Positions 44,528-54,294 of a stretch of 64,000 nt of DNA are shown piece by piece. The notes under the pieces are model-generated. The model ran no database searches, was not told the DNA's origin, and saw nothing but the letters and a program-made list of their open reading frames with translations. Position 1 is the first letter of the stretch, and each line of letters starts with the position of its first letter. Source of the stretch: Phycisphaerae bacterium. Lineage in GTDB: Bacteria; Planctomycetota; Phycisphaerae; UBA1845; Fen-1342. The stretch is taken from contig JANQNU010000064.1 in assembly GCA_028279405.1 (NCBI GenBank), positions 62,001 to 126,000 of the forward strand, in the 5' to 3' direction. The translations under genes were made by a program, and so were the position numbers.

Positions 44528-45400
44528 TCACTGGCATCCCCCGTCCGTGACCGCTTGGGCAAACGGCGTAATATCAGCGACGCTAACGGCGTCATTCCCG
44601 TTGACGTCGTTCGCCGTGATAAAGTCGCACGGGGCCGAGCCTCCCGGGAAGAGTGCATTCCAGCCGGCTTCACCGCTCGTGACCGCTGTTACGAAGAAGT
44701 TGATGTCGGAGACGGTCACGTTGCCGTCGCAATTGCTGTCAGCACAGATCGTTCCGACTCCGACGGTGAAGGAGATCTCGGCGCCGCTGACATCTGCGGT
44801 CGCCGTAAGCACCGGCGAAAAAGCCGGAGCCGGATTGACGGCCTCGAGCACGTTGGCGCGCGCGTTCTGGAGTCGAAAGACATAAGTACCCGACGTTGCA
44901 GGAGCCGTGAACGAGCCCTGTGCCAGCACCTCCGGGCCATTTTTCCCGATCGCGCCAACCACATTCACATCCTGCGCGATGTCTGTTGTGTTCGGCGGTA
45001 TCTGACCGAACGTATTCTGTCCGCCACCGATTTGAATGAGGTTCTGCTCGCCCGCCGCTCCGTGTCGCGAGCCGAGGTACCCGGTCGAGTTCGCGCCGTC
45101 GCCCGGGTTGCTGACACCTTCGGGTCGGCTGAAGTTCGCGAGTGCTGTCGGCACCCCGTCGGCGTAAGGCAGGTCGAACCGTTCGGGATTCGTTTCGTCC
45201 TGCACCAGGTCGGTTACCAGGAGCGCGAGGCCCGCGTTGTCGCCGTTGGAGACCTCGAAGGTGATCGACCAGTCGATCGGTGTCCCAGGTGACACCGTCG
45301 TCCCGCTCTGCGGCGACGTCAACGAAACCGTGACGTCATGTGCTGTAGCAACGGCTACGGCTCCAACGGTCAAAAACGCAGTGAGTAGGTGTTTGCGCAT
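44528..45400 (-). CDS. Secreted protein with dockerin pair
   Basis: 290 residues; the ATG at 45400 has GGAGG 7-8 bases upstream. Signal peptide (MRKHLLTAFLTVGAVAVATA), a beta-sandwich-like region of about 200 residues (WSITFEVSNGDNAGLALLVTD) and C-terminal dockerin repeats (CADSNCDGNVTVSDINFFVT and DVNGNDAVSVADITPFAQA). The dockerin matches that of the S8 protease at 12615-15218 in spacing and in the SGEAGW-type linker. Function unknown. Confidence 0.75.
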   Translation of the reverse strand: MRKHLLTAFLTVGAVAVATAHDVTVSLTSPQSGTTVSPGTPIDWSITFEVSNGDNAGLALLVTDLVQDETNPERFDLPYADGVPTALANFSRPEGVSNPGDGANSTGYLGSRHGAAGEQNLIQIGGGQNTFGQIPPNTTDIAQDVNVVGAIGKNGPEVLAQGSFTAPATSGTYVFRLQNARANVLEAVNPAPAFSPVLTATADVSGAEISFTVGVGTICADSNCDGNVTVSDINFFVTAVTSGEAGWNALFPGGSAPCDFITANDVNGNDAVSVADITPFAQAVTDGGCQ

Positions 45401-45798
45401 CAGAAGTCCTCCATGGCGGTCTTCACCGCAAGTAGCAGTCAGAAGTACGTGACGCTCGTTGCCCGGCGATGGCGTGGGTCGACCGTTACCGTTTCCGGCC
45501 CAGATCACGTCTTCACGCTCGACAGGCCCGTTTTCGTCCTTTTTTTGTGACCTGATCTCGTCTTCAAACCGGACACGAGCCGCGCATGAGCAGCCGGTCA
45601 TTTTTCTGGGGAATTTTGACGAAACGCGGCTGGAAGCGGTGTCGCACGTTTCTTGCGCACGGACCGTGTGTTTCCTCCGCGCTTGGTGGTCGGGCAAACT
45701 GCTCGTTGGCTCAAGTTGTCGCACCGCTAGGCTGCTTCGACTGACTGGGCCGAGGACGTCAGGCTAGAGAGATGCGACGGCGGACATGCCTGAGCGGG
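45401..45798. other. Intergenic region upstream of the dockerin gene
   Basis: 398 bases between two minus-strand genes. The leader of the dockerin gene lies at the left end. A run of seven T on the plus strand (around 45540) has no convincing stem in the direction of transcription. No gene seen. Confidence 0.45.
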
Positions 45799-47742
45799 TC
45801 ATTCGTTCGGGTCGGCGACGGGCGCACCCTTTGCCTGCCGGGCCATGTCGTGGAAGATCCGCTTCATCATTCCTGATGGCCACAGCTGGTCATGCGGGTC
45901 GAAGAGCGTGAAGTGATCGCGTTGCGGCACCAGCAGTATGTCTGGACGCGCGGCGGGGTTCGGCTCCATTGCCGCGAAGTCCGCTTGCAGCAACCGGATC
46001 GCGCCGGCGAGCCCGAAGGTGTCCCACTCGCCGCACCATATGTGGAGCTTGCCCGCCAGCTCTGGCCCGAGCACCGTCCAGCTCTTTCGCAGGATCAGGC
46101 CGATGTCGTAGCGCTCCCATGCCTTGGCAACGGCCGGGTCGATCGCGCCGGTGACGCGGTCAAAAAGCGGCGCGGGCAGCCCGTTCCAGCCGCGTGGTGA
46201 AAACACTGCATCGAAGCTGAACATCTGCCCGCCGATGCCCTGCACATGCGCGCGGGCAGCGAGCTCTTCGTTCGTGTACGCCTCGAAGGTCTGCGATGGC
46301 CGGCCGTTGTGAAGTACGAGGTACCGCTCCTGTCCTGCTTCGTCGCGATAGAGATTGGATGCAGAATAGAGGTCAACTCCCGAGAAGTCGCGGAAGTCCA
46401 CAGGATCCGGTGCTGTGGCCCAGCACCCGCCGAACATTGCGGGATGATGGATCATGATCCACAGCACGCTCCAGCCCCCGCTCGAGTGGCCGGTGAGAAA
46501 ACGCTGCCGTGCGTCTCGTCGGCCACCAAACCGAGCTTCGATCGCCGGTATGAACTCCTCAACGAGGGCTTTGCACCATGGGCCGTTGTTGGGCGAGTCA
46601 GCGAACTCGTGATGCCCGAAAGGACAGTTGGCGTCCAAATACACATATACCATCCGCGGCGTGGACGTGTCGGCACGCATCGCCGACAGTATCTTTGCCC
46701 CATCGAACCATGCATCGAAGTGATCCCCTCCGAAGCCATGAACAATGTAGCAAACAGGCAGGCTGGGATCGGTTGCAGCGTTTGGCGGTGCGACGATCCC
46801 CGCGCGCAACTCGATTTCACGTCCGAAGAACGCGCTCAGATGCGACGAAGGCATCTGCACCAGATGGATGTTTGGATCTTGGGCTTTGTCCAGCGGCACG
46901 CGGGCAAGTATTTCAGGCCACGTTCCTGGGGGATCGTGAATGAAATCACCGATGACCTCGAAGGTGGCCTCGTCGAGCCACGCCGGGCCTGCAGTCGCCA
47001 GCGTCATACCGAAGACGATCGATTTGGCATCGGGTGCCACCGCACCGATGATCTCGCGCGTTTCCCAGACGCCGGGCGTCAGGGGCTGGTGATCAGTCCG
47101 ACCAAAACACGCCGCGCTCCCGCTTTCGCCAGCCGAAATCGTCACCCGTGGCCGGTCGACACGGAACCATAGGCAAGCGTCATCGCCAGTCAGCCCCGAT
47201 CCGTCGGGGCCCGAGGGAACCCCCGCCGGGTCGACAAACATCGATGCGCGCACGCGTACGACCTTGCCGCGATAGGGTTCAGCGTCGACAAACCGCATGA
47301 GATTTCCGAACGGTCCGAGCTTGTCTTTCTCAACACCAACGGGCGGATCGGGCAGCTCGAGCCGCGCGGCCTGTCGGCTTCGTGCGCCGGGCCGACCCAC
47401 CGCAGGCGCTGCCCGCGCGTCATCAACGATCGCACGCCATCCGGTCTTCGCGACGCGCCAGCCGGGCGGGGTTTCGCCCAACGGAACTCCCTCGAAATCC
47501 ATCGTCGCGACCGGCTCAGCCGTGGAACTCGAGCCGACAGGCCGTGCAGCCGGGACCGGACGAAACGGGCCGCTGTCGGTAGCCACCTCACCGTTCGACG
47601 GGACGGGGCGCTGATGATCGCCTGGACGTTCAGAGCGGTTCTTCGAAGCACAGCCATGAGTAAACGCCAGCAACGCAGTGAAGCCGAGTATGACGTACTT
47701 CGGGCGCCGGCCGGTATGGAGCGGGCGTGGCCCCGTTCTCAT
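45799..47742 (-). CDS. Esterase-D-like exported hydrolase, probable lipoprotein
   Basis: About 647 residues from the ATG at 47742; upstream codons are less convincing. A basic start and hydrophobic stretch end in FTHGCASKN, a possible lipobox. Residues about 80-300 form a beta-rich region (MDFEGVPLGETPPGWRVAKT, then FRVDRPRVTISAG). The rest is an alpha/beta-hydrolase of the esterase D type: VCYIVHGFGGDHFDAW, nucleophile Ser in FLTGHSSGGWS, and His in PQRDHFTLF near the end. It could hydrolyse carbohydrate-bound acyl esters outside the cell; the substrate is unknown. Confidence 0.75.
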   Translation of the reverse strand: MRTGPRPLHTGRRPKYVILGFTALLAFTHGCASKNRSERPGDHQRPVPSNGEVATDSGPFRPVPAARPVGSSSTAEPVATMDFEGVPLGETPPGWRVAKTGWRAIVDDARAAPAVGRPGARSRQAARLELPDPPVGVEKDKLGPFGNLMRFVDAEPYRGKVVRVRASMFVDPAGVPSGPDGSGLTGDDACLWFRVDRPRVTISAGESGSAACFGRTDHQPLTPGVWETREIIGAVAPDAKSIVFGMTLATAGPAWLDEATFEVIGDFIHDPPGTWPEILARVPLDKAQDPNIHLVQMPSSHLSAFFGREIELRAGIVAPPNAATDPSLPVCYIVHGFGGDHFDAWFDGAKILSAMRADTSTPRMVYVYLDANCPFGHHEFADSPNNGPWCKALVEEFIPAIEARFGGRRDARQRFLTGHSSGGWSVLWIMIHHPAMFGGCWATAPDPVDFRDFSGVDLYSASNLYRDEAGQERYLVLHNGRPSQTFEAYTNEELAARAHVQGIGGQMFSFDAVFSPRGWNGLPAPLFDRVTGAIDPAVAKAWERYDIGLILRKSWTVLGPELAGKLHIWCGEWDTFGLAGAIRLLQADFAAMEPNPAARPDILLVPQRDHFTLFDPHDQLWPSGMMKRIFHDMARQAKGAPVADPNE

Positions 47743-47872
47743 GCGGTCGGCTCGCGTCGGAGCAACGGGTGCGATGCTGTGCCAGTTGCGCCAAGCTGTC
47801 CAGCCGTCGGCGTAGTACCGCGTGTGGGCTGCCACCGCGGGCCCGGCGCGAAAGGCTTCCACGGGGTTTGCA

Positions 47873-48532
47873 TCATGAGCCTGACCATTCACAGTGGCCG
47901 CCCCCTGCTCTCGATAGGCGGCTGGAGGCGGCCCGCCGGAAATAGTGGCGAGCGACCTGCTTGGCCAGACGGGACCAGAGCAGCTTCGCGTCCGTCCCTG
48001 AAAAAGCAGCGTTCTTGAATTCGTCCACGGTCCGCTGGCGGTACCCGAGGCCGGCCGTTTCGGCGACCCAAGACTCGTAGTCGCCGATGAAACGTAACAA
48101 GTCCGAGGATAGTGTTCCAGCTAGCGTCAACTCGCGCGTCGACAACGGCCGGCGGAGCGGCGGCAGTTCAGACGGTGCCCAGCACGTGCCGGTATCGCCC
48201 GGAGCCGCACAGATTTGAGGCTCGAACTGATATCGACCCAAGTACATTGCGCTGCCGCGGTTCGCAATGAGCGTTCCAAAACCCCACAGAGAGACCTCGT
48301 GTCCTGAAGGTAGCGCGATGCGGTAGCAGCTTGAACCGCTGACGTCGGCGGGGGGGCGCAGCCGCTTGAACCCGAACGCCAGCAAGAGGTTGCCCTGCGG
48401 GCGACGAATATCGCATCCCCAGCACCAGCATTGCTGATTCATCAGCTTAGCGCCGATCCGAGTGAACCGCGGGTCGTCGTGGCTTCGCGTCATTCGCGGC
48501 GGAGGCATTTGCAGCAGATCACGCATGCCCAT
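47873..48532 (-). CDS. Conserved CxCxxC protein coupled to CobW
   Basis: 219 residues. The ATG at 48532 shares one base with the stop codon of the cobW-type gene (TGATG), so translation is coupled. The feature that stands out is MNQQCWCWGCDIRRPQGNLL, a Cys-x-Cys-x2-Cys cluster that could bind metal, followed by ALPSGHEVSLWGFGTLIA. The C-terminal half is helical. The pairing with a COG0523 metallochaperone suggests it belongs to metal homeostasis. I know this kind of protein only as uncharacterised. Confidence 0.65.
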   Translation of the reverse strand: MGMRDLLQMPPPRMTRSHDDPRFTRIGAKLMNQQCWCWGCDIRRPQGNLLLAFGFKRLRPPADVSGSSCYRIALPSGHEVSLWGFGTLIANRGSAMYLGRYQFEPQICAAPGDTGTCWAPSELPPLRRPLSTRELTLAGTLSSDLLRFIGDYESWVAETAGLGYRQRTVDEFKNAAFSGTDAKLLWSRLAKQVARHYFRRAASSRLSRAGGGHCEWSGS

Positions 48533-49833
48533 CAGTGTGCCCCGGGTCCAGTCCGCTCGTGATCGTCGCCGATGCCCGACGCGCCCGTTTTCCCATCCTC
48601 GTTCTCATCATGCGAGTGGTCGAGTGGAGCCTCCCAGGATGGAAACGGGTCGGGCAAGCGACACCAGCACTCCGGTCCATCGGCCATCTCGGCGTGGGTC
48701 AAAAGACATGCATCCAGCGCTTTCGAGATCGCCGTCTGGTCCAGATCCTGGCCAATGATCACAAGCTCCTGGCGCCGATCACCCCATGGATTGCTCCAGA
48801 CCTCCTGTACCCATTCCAAAGTCTCTGCGTCGTCGGGCCATTGATCGCGAGGCAAGGCGTCAAACCAATACCCCGCTCGGTCGATGGTGAGCGAACACCC
48901 TGCCTGCGACCAGCCGCCGCAGAAATCCATTCGCGTCGCGAGCCAGATGAAGCCCTTGGAGCGGACCAGTCCCTCCACTCCCTGCTCAACGAGATCCCAG
49001 AGCCGCTGCGGATGAAACGGCCGACGAGCGCGATAGACGAAACTGCTGATGCCGTACTCTTCGGTCTCCGGCGTATGCTCGCCGCGCAGTTCGCGGGCCC
49101 AGCCGGTCGAAGCGGCGGCTTTCTCGATATCAAAAAGTCCCGTCTCGAGTATGTTCTGCGGCGCGACGCGCCCGCGGACCGTGCGGATCAGCCGCGCTTC
49201 GGGGTTAAGCTGTCGGATGATGGCTTCGATACGGGCAACTTCCGTCGGCGGTGCCACGTCCGTCTTGTTGAGCAGAATGACATTCGCAAACTCGACCTGG
49301 TCAACAAGCAGATCGACGATCATCCGCTCATCGTCGTCGCTCGCGCCGATGCCGCGCTCCGTAAGGTCGCGCTGTTCGTCGAAGTCCTTCAGAAAGTTCA
49401 AGCAGTCCACGACCGTGACCATCGTGTCGAGCCGCGCGACTTCCTCCAATCGATCACCGCCGGGCAGCTCAAAGTGGAACGTTGCGGCAACGGGCAACGG
49501 CTCGCCGATACCGGTCGATTCGATCAGCAGGTAGTCGAAACGGCCATCGGAAGCGAGCCGCGCGACTTCCTTGAGCAGGTCGTCGCGTAACGTGCAGCAG
49601 ATGCAGCCGTTCGTCATTTCGACGAGTGTTTCTTCCGTCCGGCTCAGCTCGGCGCCACCGTCGCGCACCAGTCGGCTGTCGATGTTGATCTCGCTCATGT
49701 CATTCACGATAACAGCGACGCGCAAGCCTTCGCGATTGGCGAGAATGTGATTGAGTAGCGTAGTCTTGCCGGCACCGAGAAAGCCGGAAAGCACGGTGAC
49801 CGGTAGACGCGAATCCGATTTGGAGAATGCCAC
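48532..49833 (-). CDS. CobW/COG0523 GTPase, putative zinc metallochaperone
   Basis: 433 residues from a GTG at 49833 (GGAG 8 bases upstream). G3E GTPase motifs: Walker [10 protein letters not shown] (17-25), the metal-binding CxCC motif in NGCICC (C77, C79, C80), Walker B-like [11 protein letters not shown] and NKTD. The C-terminal CobW_C domain is followed by a His/Asp/Glu-rich tail ([10 protein letters not shown]) typical of zinc chaperones such as ZigA/YeiR. It should load zinc onto client proteins under limitation. Downstream it is coupled to the CxCxxC protein. Confidence 0.88.
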   Translation of the reverse strand: MAFSKSDSRLPVTVLSGFLGAGKTTLLNHILANREGLRVAVIVNDMSEINIDSRLVRDGGAELSRTEETLVEMTNGCICCTLRDDLLKEVARLASDGRFDYLLIESTGIGEPLPVAATFHFELPGGDRLEEVARLDTMVTVVDCLNFLKDFDEQRDLTERGIGASDDDERMIVDLLVDQVEFANVILLNKTDVAPPTEVARIEAIIRQLNPEARLIRTVRGRVAPQNILETGLFDIEKAAASTGWARELRGEHTPETEEYGISSFVYRARRPFHPQRLWDLVEQGVEGLVRSKGFIWLATRMDFCGGWSQAGCSLTIDRAGYWFDALPRDQWPDDAETLEWVQEVWSNPWGDRRQELVIIGQDLDQTAISKALDACLLTHAEMADGPECWCRLPDPFPSWEAPLDHSHDENEDGKTGASGIGDDHERTGPGAH

Positions 49834-49939
49834 TGTCGTACTCCGAAAAATGTGCCGGCCTCGACGCGATGGACATTGTCGCGATCGCCGGCCAGGGCTA
49901 AGCGCTCACGCAGCGCGGGTCGTTCCGCCAGGGCATCGC

Positions 49940-50776
49940 TCAGGTGGGCGAGGTCCAGTTCCTTCGTCTAAGCACCGCCAATCCGGCAAACGCGAGCGGC
50001 GCGAGTGATGTCGGCTCGGGTACCACGGAGAAGTGAACCGAGGTCTGCACGTAAACGTCCGACAGAACCGAGGCCGAGCCAAACGCCGGGCCCGTCGTTT
50101 CGGTCGCGTTGCTGAAAATCAGCTGGAGCGCATAATCACGACCCGGCTCGAGCAGACTCGCCGATATCATGTAGTCTGTCGTGGTCGCGGGCATCGCCTG
50201 TTCTTCGATGAGGAAGTTGAAGTCCGTCAAGTCGATCAGGAACAATCGCACGCGAGGGTCTTCGGCGATCGCAGCAGGGACAAACGCGTTCCAACTGACT
50301 GCGATGTCTTGGCTGGCTTCCGCCGACTGCAATGCGTCGAACGAGTCGGGGGTGAACGTCGGAATCTGCTCCGGCCAAGGGTTGACTAACGGGATGCTGC
50401 CGCTCTGACCATCGAGCAATCCGCCGTTGAGCGTGAACGTGTAGTCGCCGTTCGGAGCCGCGGCGTCGAGTGCCGCGCGGCTAGGGAAGGCATCGACGTA
50501 GTGCTCGCTCGTCGCAAAGTCGCTGCCAGCGAAGAACGTCGTAGGCAGCGAACCTGATGGGCCAACCAGCGTGGCCGGCGCAGTGAAATCACCGACATCC
50601 GCGCGCACATACGGATAGAAAGCGTTGTAAACCGACTTGGTCGGCGCGGCGTGCGATACCTGCTCGAACTCTTCCCACTTGAAAAGCCACGCCAAATCGA
50701 CGTCCGCGCGTGCAGGTGCCGTCGCAAGTACTAGGCAGGCGGGTGCAAGGAAGATAGAAGTGAGACGTGAGTGCAT
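49940..50776 (-). CDS. PEP-CTERM exported protein
   Basis: 278 residues from the ATG at 50776 (AAAGGTGA ribosome site). Signal peptide ending TAPARA, a region of about 220 residues without known motif (WLFKWEEFEQVSHAAPTKSV), and the tail VVPEPTSLAPLAFAGLAVL plus RRR. It is the first of four PEP-CTERM genes in a row on this strand, each with its own ribosome site and spaced 100-220 bases apart. Confidence 0.8.
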   Translation of the reverse strand: MHSRLTSIFLAPACLVLATAPARADVDLAWLFKWEEFEQVSHAAPTKSVYNAFYPYVRADVGDFTAPATLVGPSGSLPTTFFAGSDFATSEHYVDAFPSRAALDAAAPNGDYTFTLNGGLLDGQSGSIPLVNPWPEQIPTFTPDSFDALQSAEASQDIAVSWNAFVPAAIAEDPRVRLFLIDLTDFNFLIEEQAMPATTTDYMISASLLEPGRDYALQLIFSNATETTGPAFGSASVLSDVYVQTSVHFSVVPEPTSLAPLAFAGLAVLRRRNWTSPT

Positions 50777-50876
50777 CTTGTCACCTTTCAAGTCAATCAC
50801 GACGAGTGATTCGTCGAACGTCGACAAACCAAGACCCGCACCGCGAAGGCTTCGAAACGACGGGCGAAAGGCGGAG

Positions 50877-51827
50877 TCACCTTCTTCGACGCAGTGCAAG
50901 CAGTCCCGCACCGCTAAACAGTACGAGCGACGTCGGCTCGGGGATCACGGCGCTGAAGCCGCCGAAGCTGCCGTCTGGATTCTGGTAATAGCCCAGCACG
51001 GTGCCGTCGTTGCGCAAGTCGTAGCCGTAGGTTTCGAGCGCGCCCGGGACATTCAGTTGGGTGAGTGTTCCTTCAGATGCGTCGAAAACGAAGCTGCTGA
51101 CGTCGACATAGTTTTGAGCGGCGCTGGCCAAACCGAAGACGATCGCGTCGCCGGATTCGTTGACGCTGCTGACAATGTAGTTGTCGTCCACGGTTGGCTT
51201 GGGTAGAGGCGTAAACGTCTCGGTCGTGATGTCATAAAGGAACGGTGCAACGGCGCCGGCCGAGTCGTAGTATCCGCCTCCGACGAGTCCAAGGTCATTG
51301 AGTGCAAAGAGCTGCGTCTCGGTCGCGCCGGGATACTCGACCGTCCGCGAAAACGCGCCCGTCAGGCTGCGGACGAAACCCTTGCGGCCCGACGGCGTGA
51401 TGTAGAAACCGCTGAGCACATCGTCGTTGTTGATGCCGAAAGGGACCGTACCTAGGGCATCGGGGAAATTGTACGGCGTTTCGACGCCCGCCGAAGAACG
51501 AATGAACCCCTGGGGAAGCGCAGCGGGAACGGGGATGTTCACGCCTACGATGGTTCCGGCGTTGTTAATCGATGTCGGATATGCAAGGAATCCGGGCGTC
51601 GACCAGAACGAGGTCGCTCCGTTGGCGGATCGCCTGAATCCGTCGAGGCCACCGTCTGGAACGCTGGGCACGCTGCCGACCATGTCGCCTTGGTCATTCG
51701 AGTCGAGCAGATACCGAATCGGCCGCCCGTCGGCGGTGAGCAACTGGTATTGGTGCTGCGCCGATGCGGAAGTTGCCGCCAACGTCAGACAAGCGAACGC
51801 GAGCAAAACAGCCGGACGCGAGGGCAT
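50877..51827 (-). CDS. PEP-CTERM exported protein with HAF-like repeats
   Basis: 316 residues; ATG at 51827 with AAGGAG upstream. Signal peptide (about 1-24, ending ASA). The body has weak repeats of the type SINNAGTIVG, GINNDDVLSGFY, ALNDLGLVGGGYY, SVNESGDAIVFG, which resemble degenerate HAF repeats. Tail VIPEPTSLVLFSGAGLLAL plus RRRR. Surface protein of unknown role. Confidence 0.78.
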   Translation of the reverse strand: MPSRPAVLLAFACLTLAATSASAQHQYQLLTADGRPIRYLLDSNDQGDMVGSVPSVPDGGLDGFRRSANGATSFWSTPGFLAYPTSINNAGTIVGVNIPVPAALPQGFIRSSAGVETPYNFPDALGTVPFGINNDDVLSGFYITPSGRKGFVRSLTGAFSRTVEYPGATETQLFALNDLGLVGGGYYDSAGAVAPFLYDITTETFTPLPKPTVDDNYIVSSVNESGDAIVFGLASAAQNYVDVSSFVFDASEGTLTQLNVPGALETYGYDLRNDGTVLGYYQNPDGSFGGFSAVIPEPTSLVLFSGAGLLALRRRR

Positions 51828-51929
51828 GCTATCTCCTTGTGGATTCTTCAAGACGAACAACTCGTCGACCAGCGACGAGCCGAAACCCGCCCCCCCAAGG
51901 GCTTCGGCACCGACGCGCGGAGCCGGGCT

Positions 51930-52874
51930 TCAATCTCTTCGGCGCAGTGCGAGCAGGCCCGCTATTGCGAGCAACGAAAATGCAGCGGGCTCGGGAACAG
52001 GCGACGAACCAAATCCGAAGAAGATGACGCCAGGGTTCGTTCCGACAAGCGACCATGTGCCGTCGGTCAAGTCGTAGCGGGCGACGCCGCCGAGACGCTG
52101 CACGGCGGTGTCCGGGTCCCCGTCATCGTCGAAAAAGTTCACGGCGCCGAACAGCGCATCGAACGTGCCATCGGCATCCTCATCCACGCCCGTGAGCGCG
52201 GCAAAGCCGGAATAGGCCCCGCCGCCCACGGCACCCACGGCGCCAATTACCGATGCAGCACCCGTGTCCGAATCGAGCGCGATCAACGAATCGGTATCGA
52301 GGTCGATGCCATACAGCGTCGTGCCCACGGCGCCGAGGCTGATGATGAAAGGGTCAGCAGTGCCAAGCGGGTTACCCGCAGCGTTGTCAATCGCGTCGCC
52401 GATCTCGGTGGCGCTGGCGCTGATCGGTGAAGCAGTGCCCGTCGCAATGTCGATCCCGAACAGTTGCTGCGTGCTGAAGCCGCCGTCAAAGGGCGTCAGG
52501 AAACCGCGGTTGTCCGGGAGTACTTCGAAACCGGTCGCGCTCAGGCCGTTGTTCGCCCCGATCGGGGACTGGTTCGCCGTGGACGGGTCCACTTGGGTGA
52601 GTTGTCCGCCACTGAAGCCGAGCAGTCGCTGATCGAGCGTGCCCGCGAGCGCAGCTGGGAGCCCGCTGGTAACGGGGGACATCGGCGTGGCTGTGCCAGT
52701 AAGGGTGTCGATTTGGTAAACGTAGTTTTCGCGCGTGTCGTCGTGCCCCGGCTCCCCGGGCGGAATGCCTGGATCGCCAGGAATCAGTAGCTGGCCGGAA
52801 GCGTAGATCGTACCGGCGTTTACGGGTATGGAAATGGCAACGAGGAGGCAGAAAGCAGTCAATCTAGATCGCAT
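51930..52874 (-). CDS. PEP-CTERM exported protein
   Basis: 314 residues; ATG at 52874 with GGGAGGA 6 bases upstream. Signal peptide (MRSRLTAFCLLVAISIPVNA), then a region of propeller-like repeats around IDTLTGTATPMSPV, GIDIATGTASPISA and GIDLDTDSLIALDSDTGAAS. Tail VPEPAAFSLLAIAGLLAL plus RRR. The repeat pattern suggests a beta-propeller. Function unknown. Confidence 0.78.
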   Translation of the reverse strand: MRSRLTAFCLLVAISIPVNAGTIYASGQLLIPGDPGIPPGEPGHDDTRENYVYQIDTLTGTATPMSPVTSGLPAALAGTLDQRLLGFSGGQLTQVDPSTANQSPIGANNGLSATGFEVLPDNRGFLTPFDGGFSTQQLFGIDIATGTASPISASATEIGDAIDNAAGNPLGTADPFIISLGAVGTTLYGIDLDTDSLIALDSDTGAASVIGAVGAVGGGAYSGFAALTGVDEDADGTFDALFGAVNFFDDDGDPDTAVQRLGGVARYDLTDGTWSLVGTNPGVIFFGFGSSPVPEPAAFSLLAIAGLLALRRRD

Positions 52875-53090
52875 GGAAATCCTCCCGAGAGTCCGACGGG
52901 TGGGTCGGGTCATTGTTGTTCTGGTCGGTGGCGAATGTAACGATGTCGGAAGCAGGGACCACGGCGGCAACCGGCACGCCGAACGTTCGTGCAATGAGCC
53001 TGAACGCTTTCACATCAACTCCCTCCGACTGTCCGATCGCAAAGGCCGGCGCTCCTACGCCGATTGATTACTTGCGGCTTCTACTGAGCA

Positions 53091-54194
53091 TTAACGCCGA
53101 CGAAGCGCGAGCGCGCCGACCGCAAGCAGCGCGAGCGAGACCGGCTCCGGAACGAGCACGAACGCCCGTGTCGCGCCGTTGAATGTGCCGAAGCCCGTAA
53201 TCCAACCCTGTTCGTTGATGCCCTCCGCCGATCGGAGCACCCAGCCCGAGTTTGCGGGCAGCAGATCATTCAGGTCGGTCATCACGCCGTTCTCCCAGAG
53301 GAACGCACGGTCCGACAGGCCGCTGATGTTGGTCACGAAGCCGACGATCTGGCCGGCGTCGTTCACGTCCTTCGCCTCGGCAAACGTGCGGCCGAGCGAT
53401 CCCAGATCGGTGATGGTCGGCGTCGGGCCGCTCAGGTCCCAGCGCACCGCCCGGCGAATCGGCGTGCCGCTGCGCGTCGTTCCCGAGACCGCGGCGCCGA
53501 CAGCTACGTCGATATCACTGATCGCAAACGCCTCACTGAACGAATCAGGTTGAAGCGAGCCAAGGTTGACGACCGAACTGTCGCGCCACAGCGTCGCCTG
53601 CGCGATGCTGCTCGGGGTGCTCTGTCGTCGCGAGAAGCCGACGGCATCGCCGGCGTCGTTGATGCCCCAGGCGCGGCCGAAGGTATTGGCCTGGCCATCG
53701 ATTGAACCGAGATCGGACGCGACGCCGTTCGTCCAGCGTGTGGGCCGACTGGCTTGACCGTTGCTCGAGATGCCAACGATCACCCCGGCGTTGTTGATGT
53801 CATGCGCTACGCCGCCGCTCGTGCCGGCGATGCTCAGCAGTTCCGTCATGCCGTTGACGGCGTCCCAGCGGAAGGCGCGCGAGTTGTTGTTGTCGCTCTC
53901 GCCAACAATCACGCCGGCGTTATTGATCGCGTAGCCGCGGCTGAAGCTGTTGCTGCCGGGCAGCACCCCAATGTTCTGCGCCGGTCCGGGGCCACCCCAG
54001 GAGTAGGCGTTTAACGGAAGCGAAGACGCCGTCGTGCGCGAGTTGCCCGTGACGGCGCCGCTCGCGTTGATGTCGAGGGCGAAGTTCCCCGTACCGCCGG
54101 CAATCGTGTCGACGGCGATCACCTGAAAGCCGGCCACGGCCGTTTGAACCGACACGGCAGTCAAAAAACACAGCATCGTCAATCTGAAACGCAT
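53091..54194 (-). CDS. HAF-repeat PEP-CTERM protein behind a Fur-type operator
   Basis: 367 residues; ATG at 54194 with GGAGGA 5 bases upstream. Signal peptide (RFRLTMLCFLTAVSVQTAVA). The body is made of HAF repeats (SWGGPGPAQNIGVLPGSNSF, YAINNAGVIVGESD, FRWDAVNGMTELLSI, DINNAGVIVGIS, WGINDAGDAVGFS). Tail VPEPVSLALLAVGALAL plus RRR. Its promoter region carries palindromes also found before the Fur-family gene, so it may be induced by metal starvation. Ligand unknown. Confidence 0.82.
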   Translation of the reverse strand: MRFRLTMLCFLTAVSVQTAVAGFQVIAVDTIAGGTGNFALDINASGAVTGNSRTTASSLPLNAYSWGGPGPAQNIGVLPGSNSFSRGYAINNAGVIVGESDNNNSRAFRWDAVNGMTELLSIAGTSGGVAHDINNAGVIVGISSNGQASRPTRWTNGVASDLGSIDGQANTFGRAWGINDAGDAVGFSRRQSTPSSIAQATLWRDSSVVNLGSLQPDSFSEAFAISDIDVAVGAAVSGTTRSGTPIRRAVRWDLSGPTPTITDLGSLGRTFAEAKDVNDAGQIVGFVTNISGLSDRAFLWENGVMTDLNDLLPANSGWVLRSAEGINEQGWITGFGTFNGATRAFVLVPEPVSLALLAVGALALRRR

Positions 54195-54229
54195 GAAGTC
54201 CTCCGTATCCGATAGAGCGCTGGCACATC

Positions 54230-54294
54230 GATGCATTTGCACATGCATTCGCATCTGCGCTTCCGGGAAGCGTAGCACACGCAAATGCATTTGC
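54230..54294. promoter_or_regulatory. Fur/Zur-type operator cluster before the HAF PEP-CTERM gene
   Basis: A perfect 14-base palindrome GCAAATGCATTTGC lies at 54281-54294, with TGCATTTGC at 54232-54240 and TGCATTCGCA at 54244-54253. They are 36-100 bases upstream of the start codon at 54194. The same words occur at 61061-61076 before the Fur-family gene. A separate perfect inverted repeat CGCTTCC-G-GGAAGCG lies between them (54258-54272). The remaining bases of the 54195-54516 gap show no gene. Confidence 0.6.
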
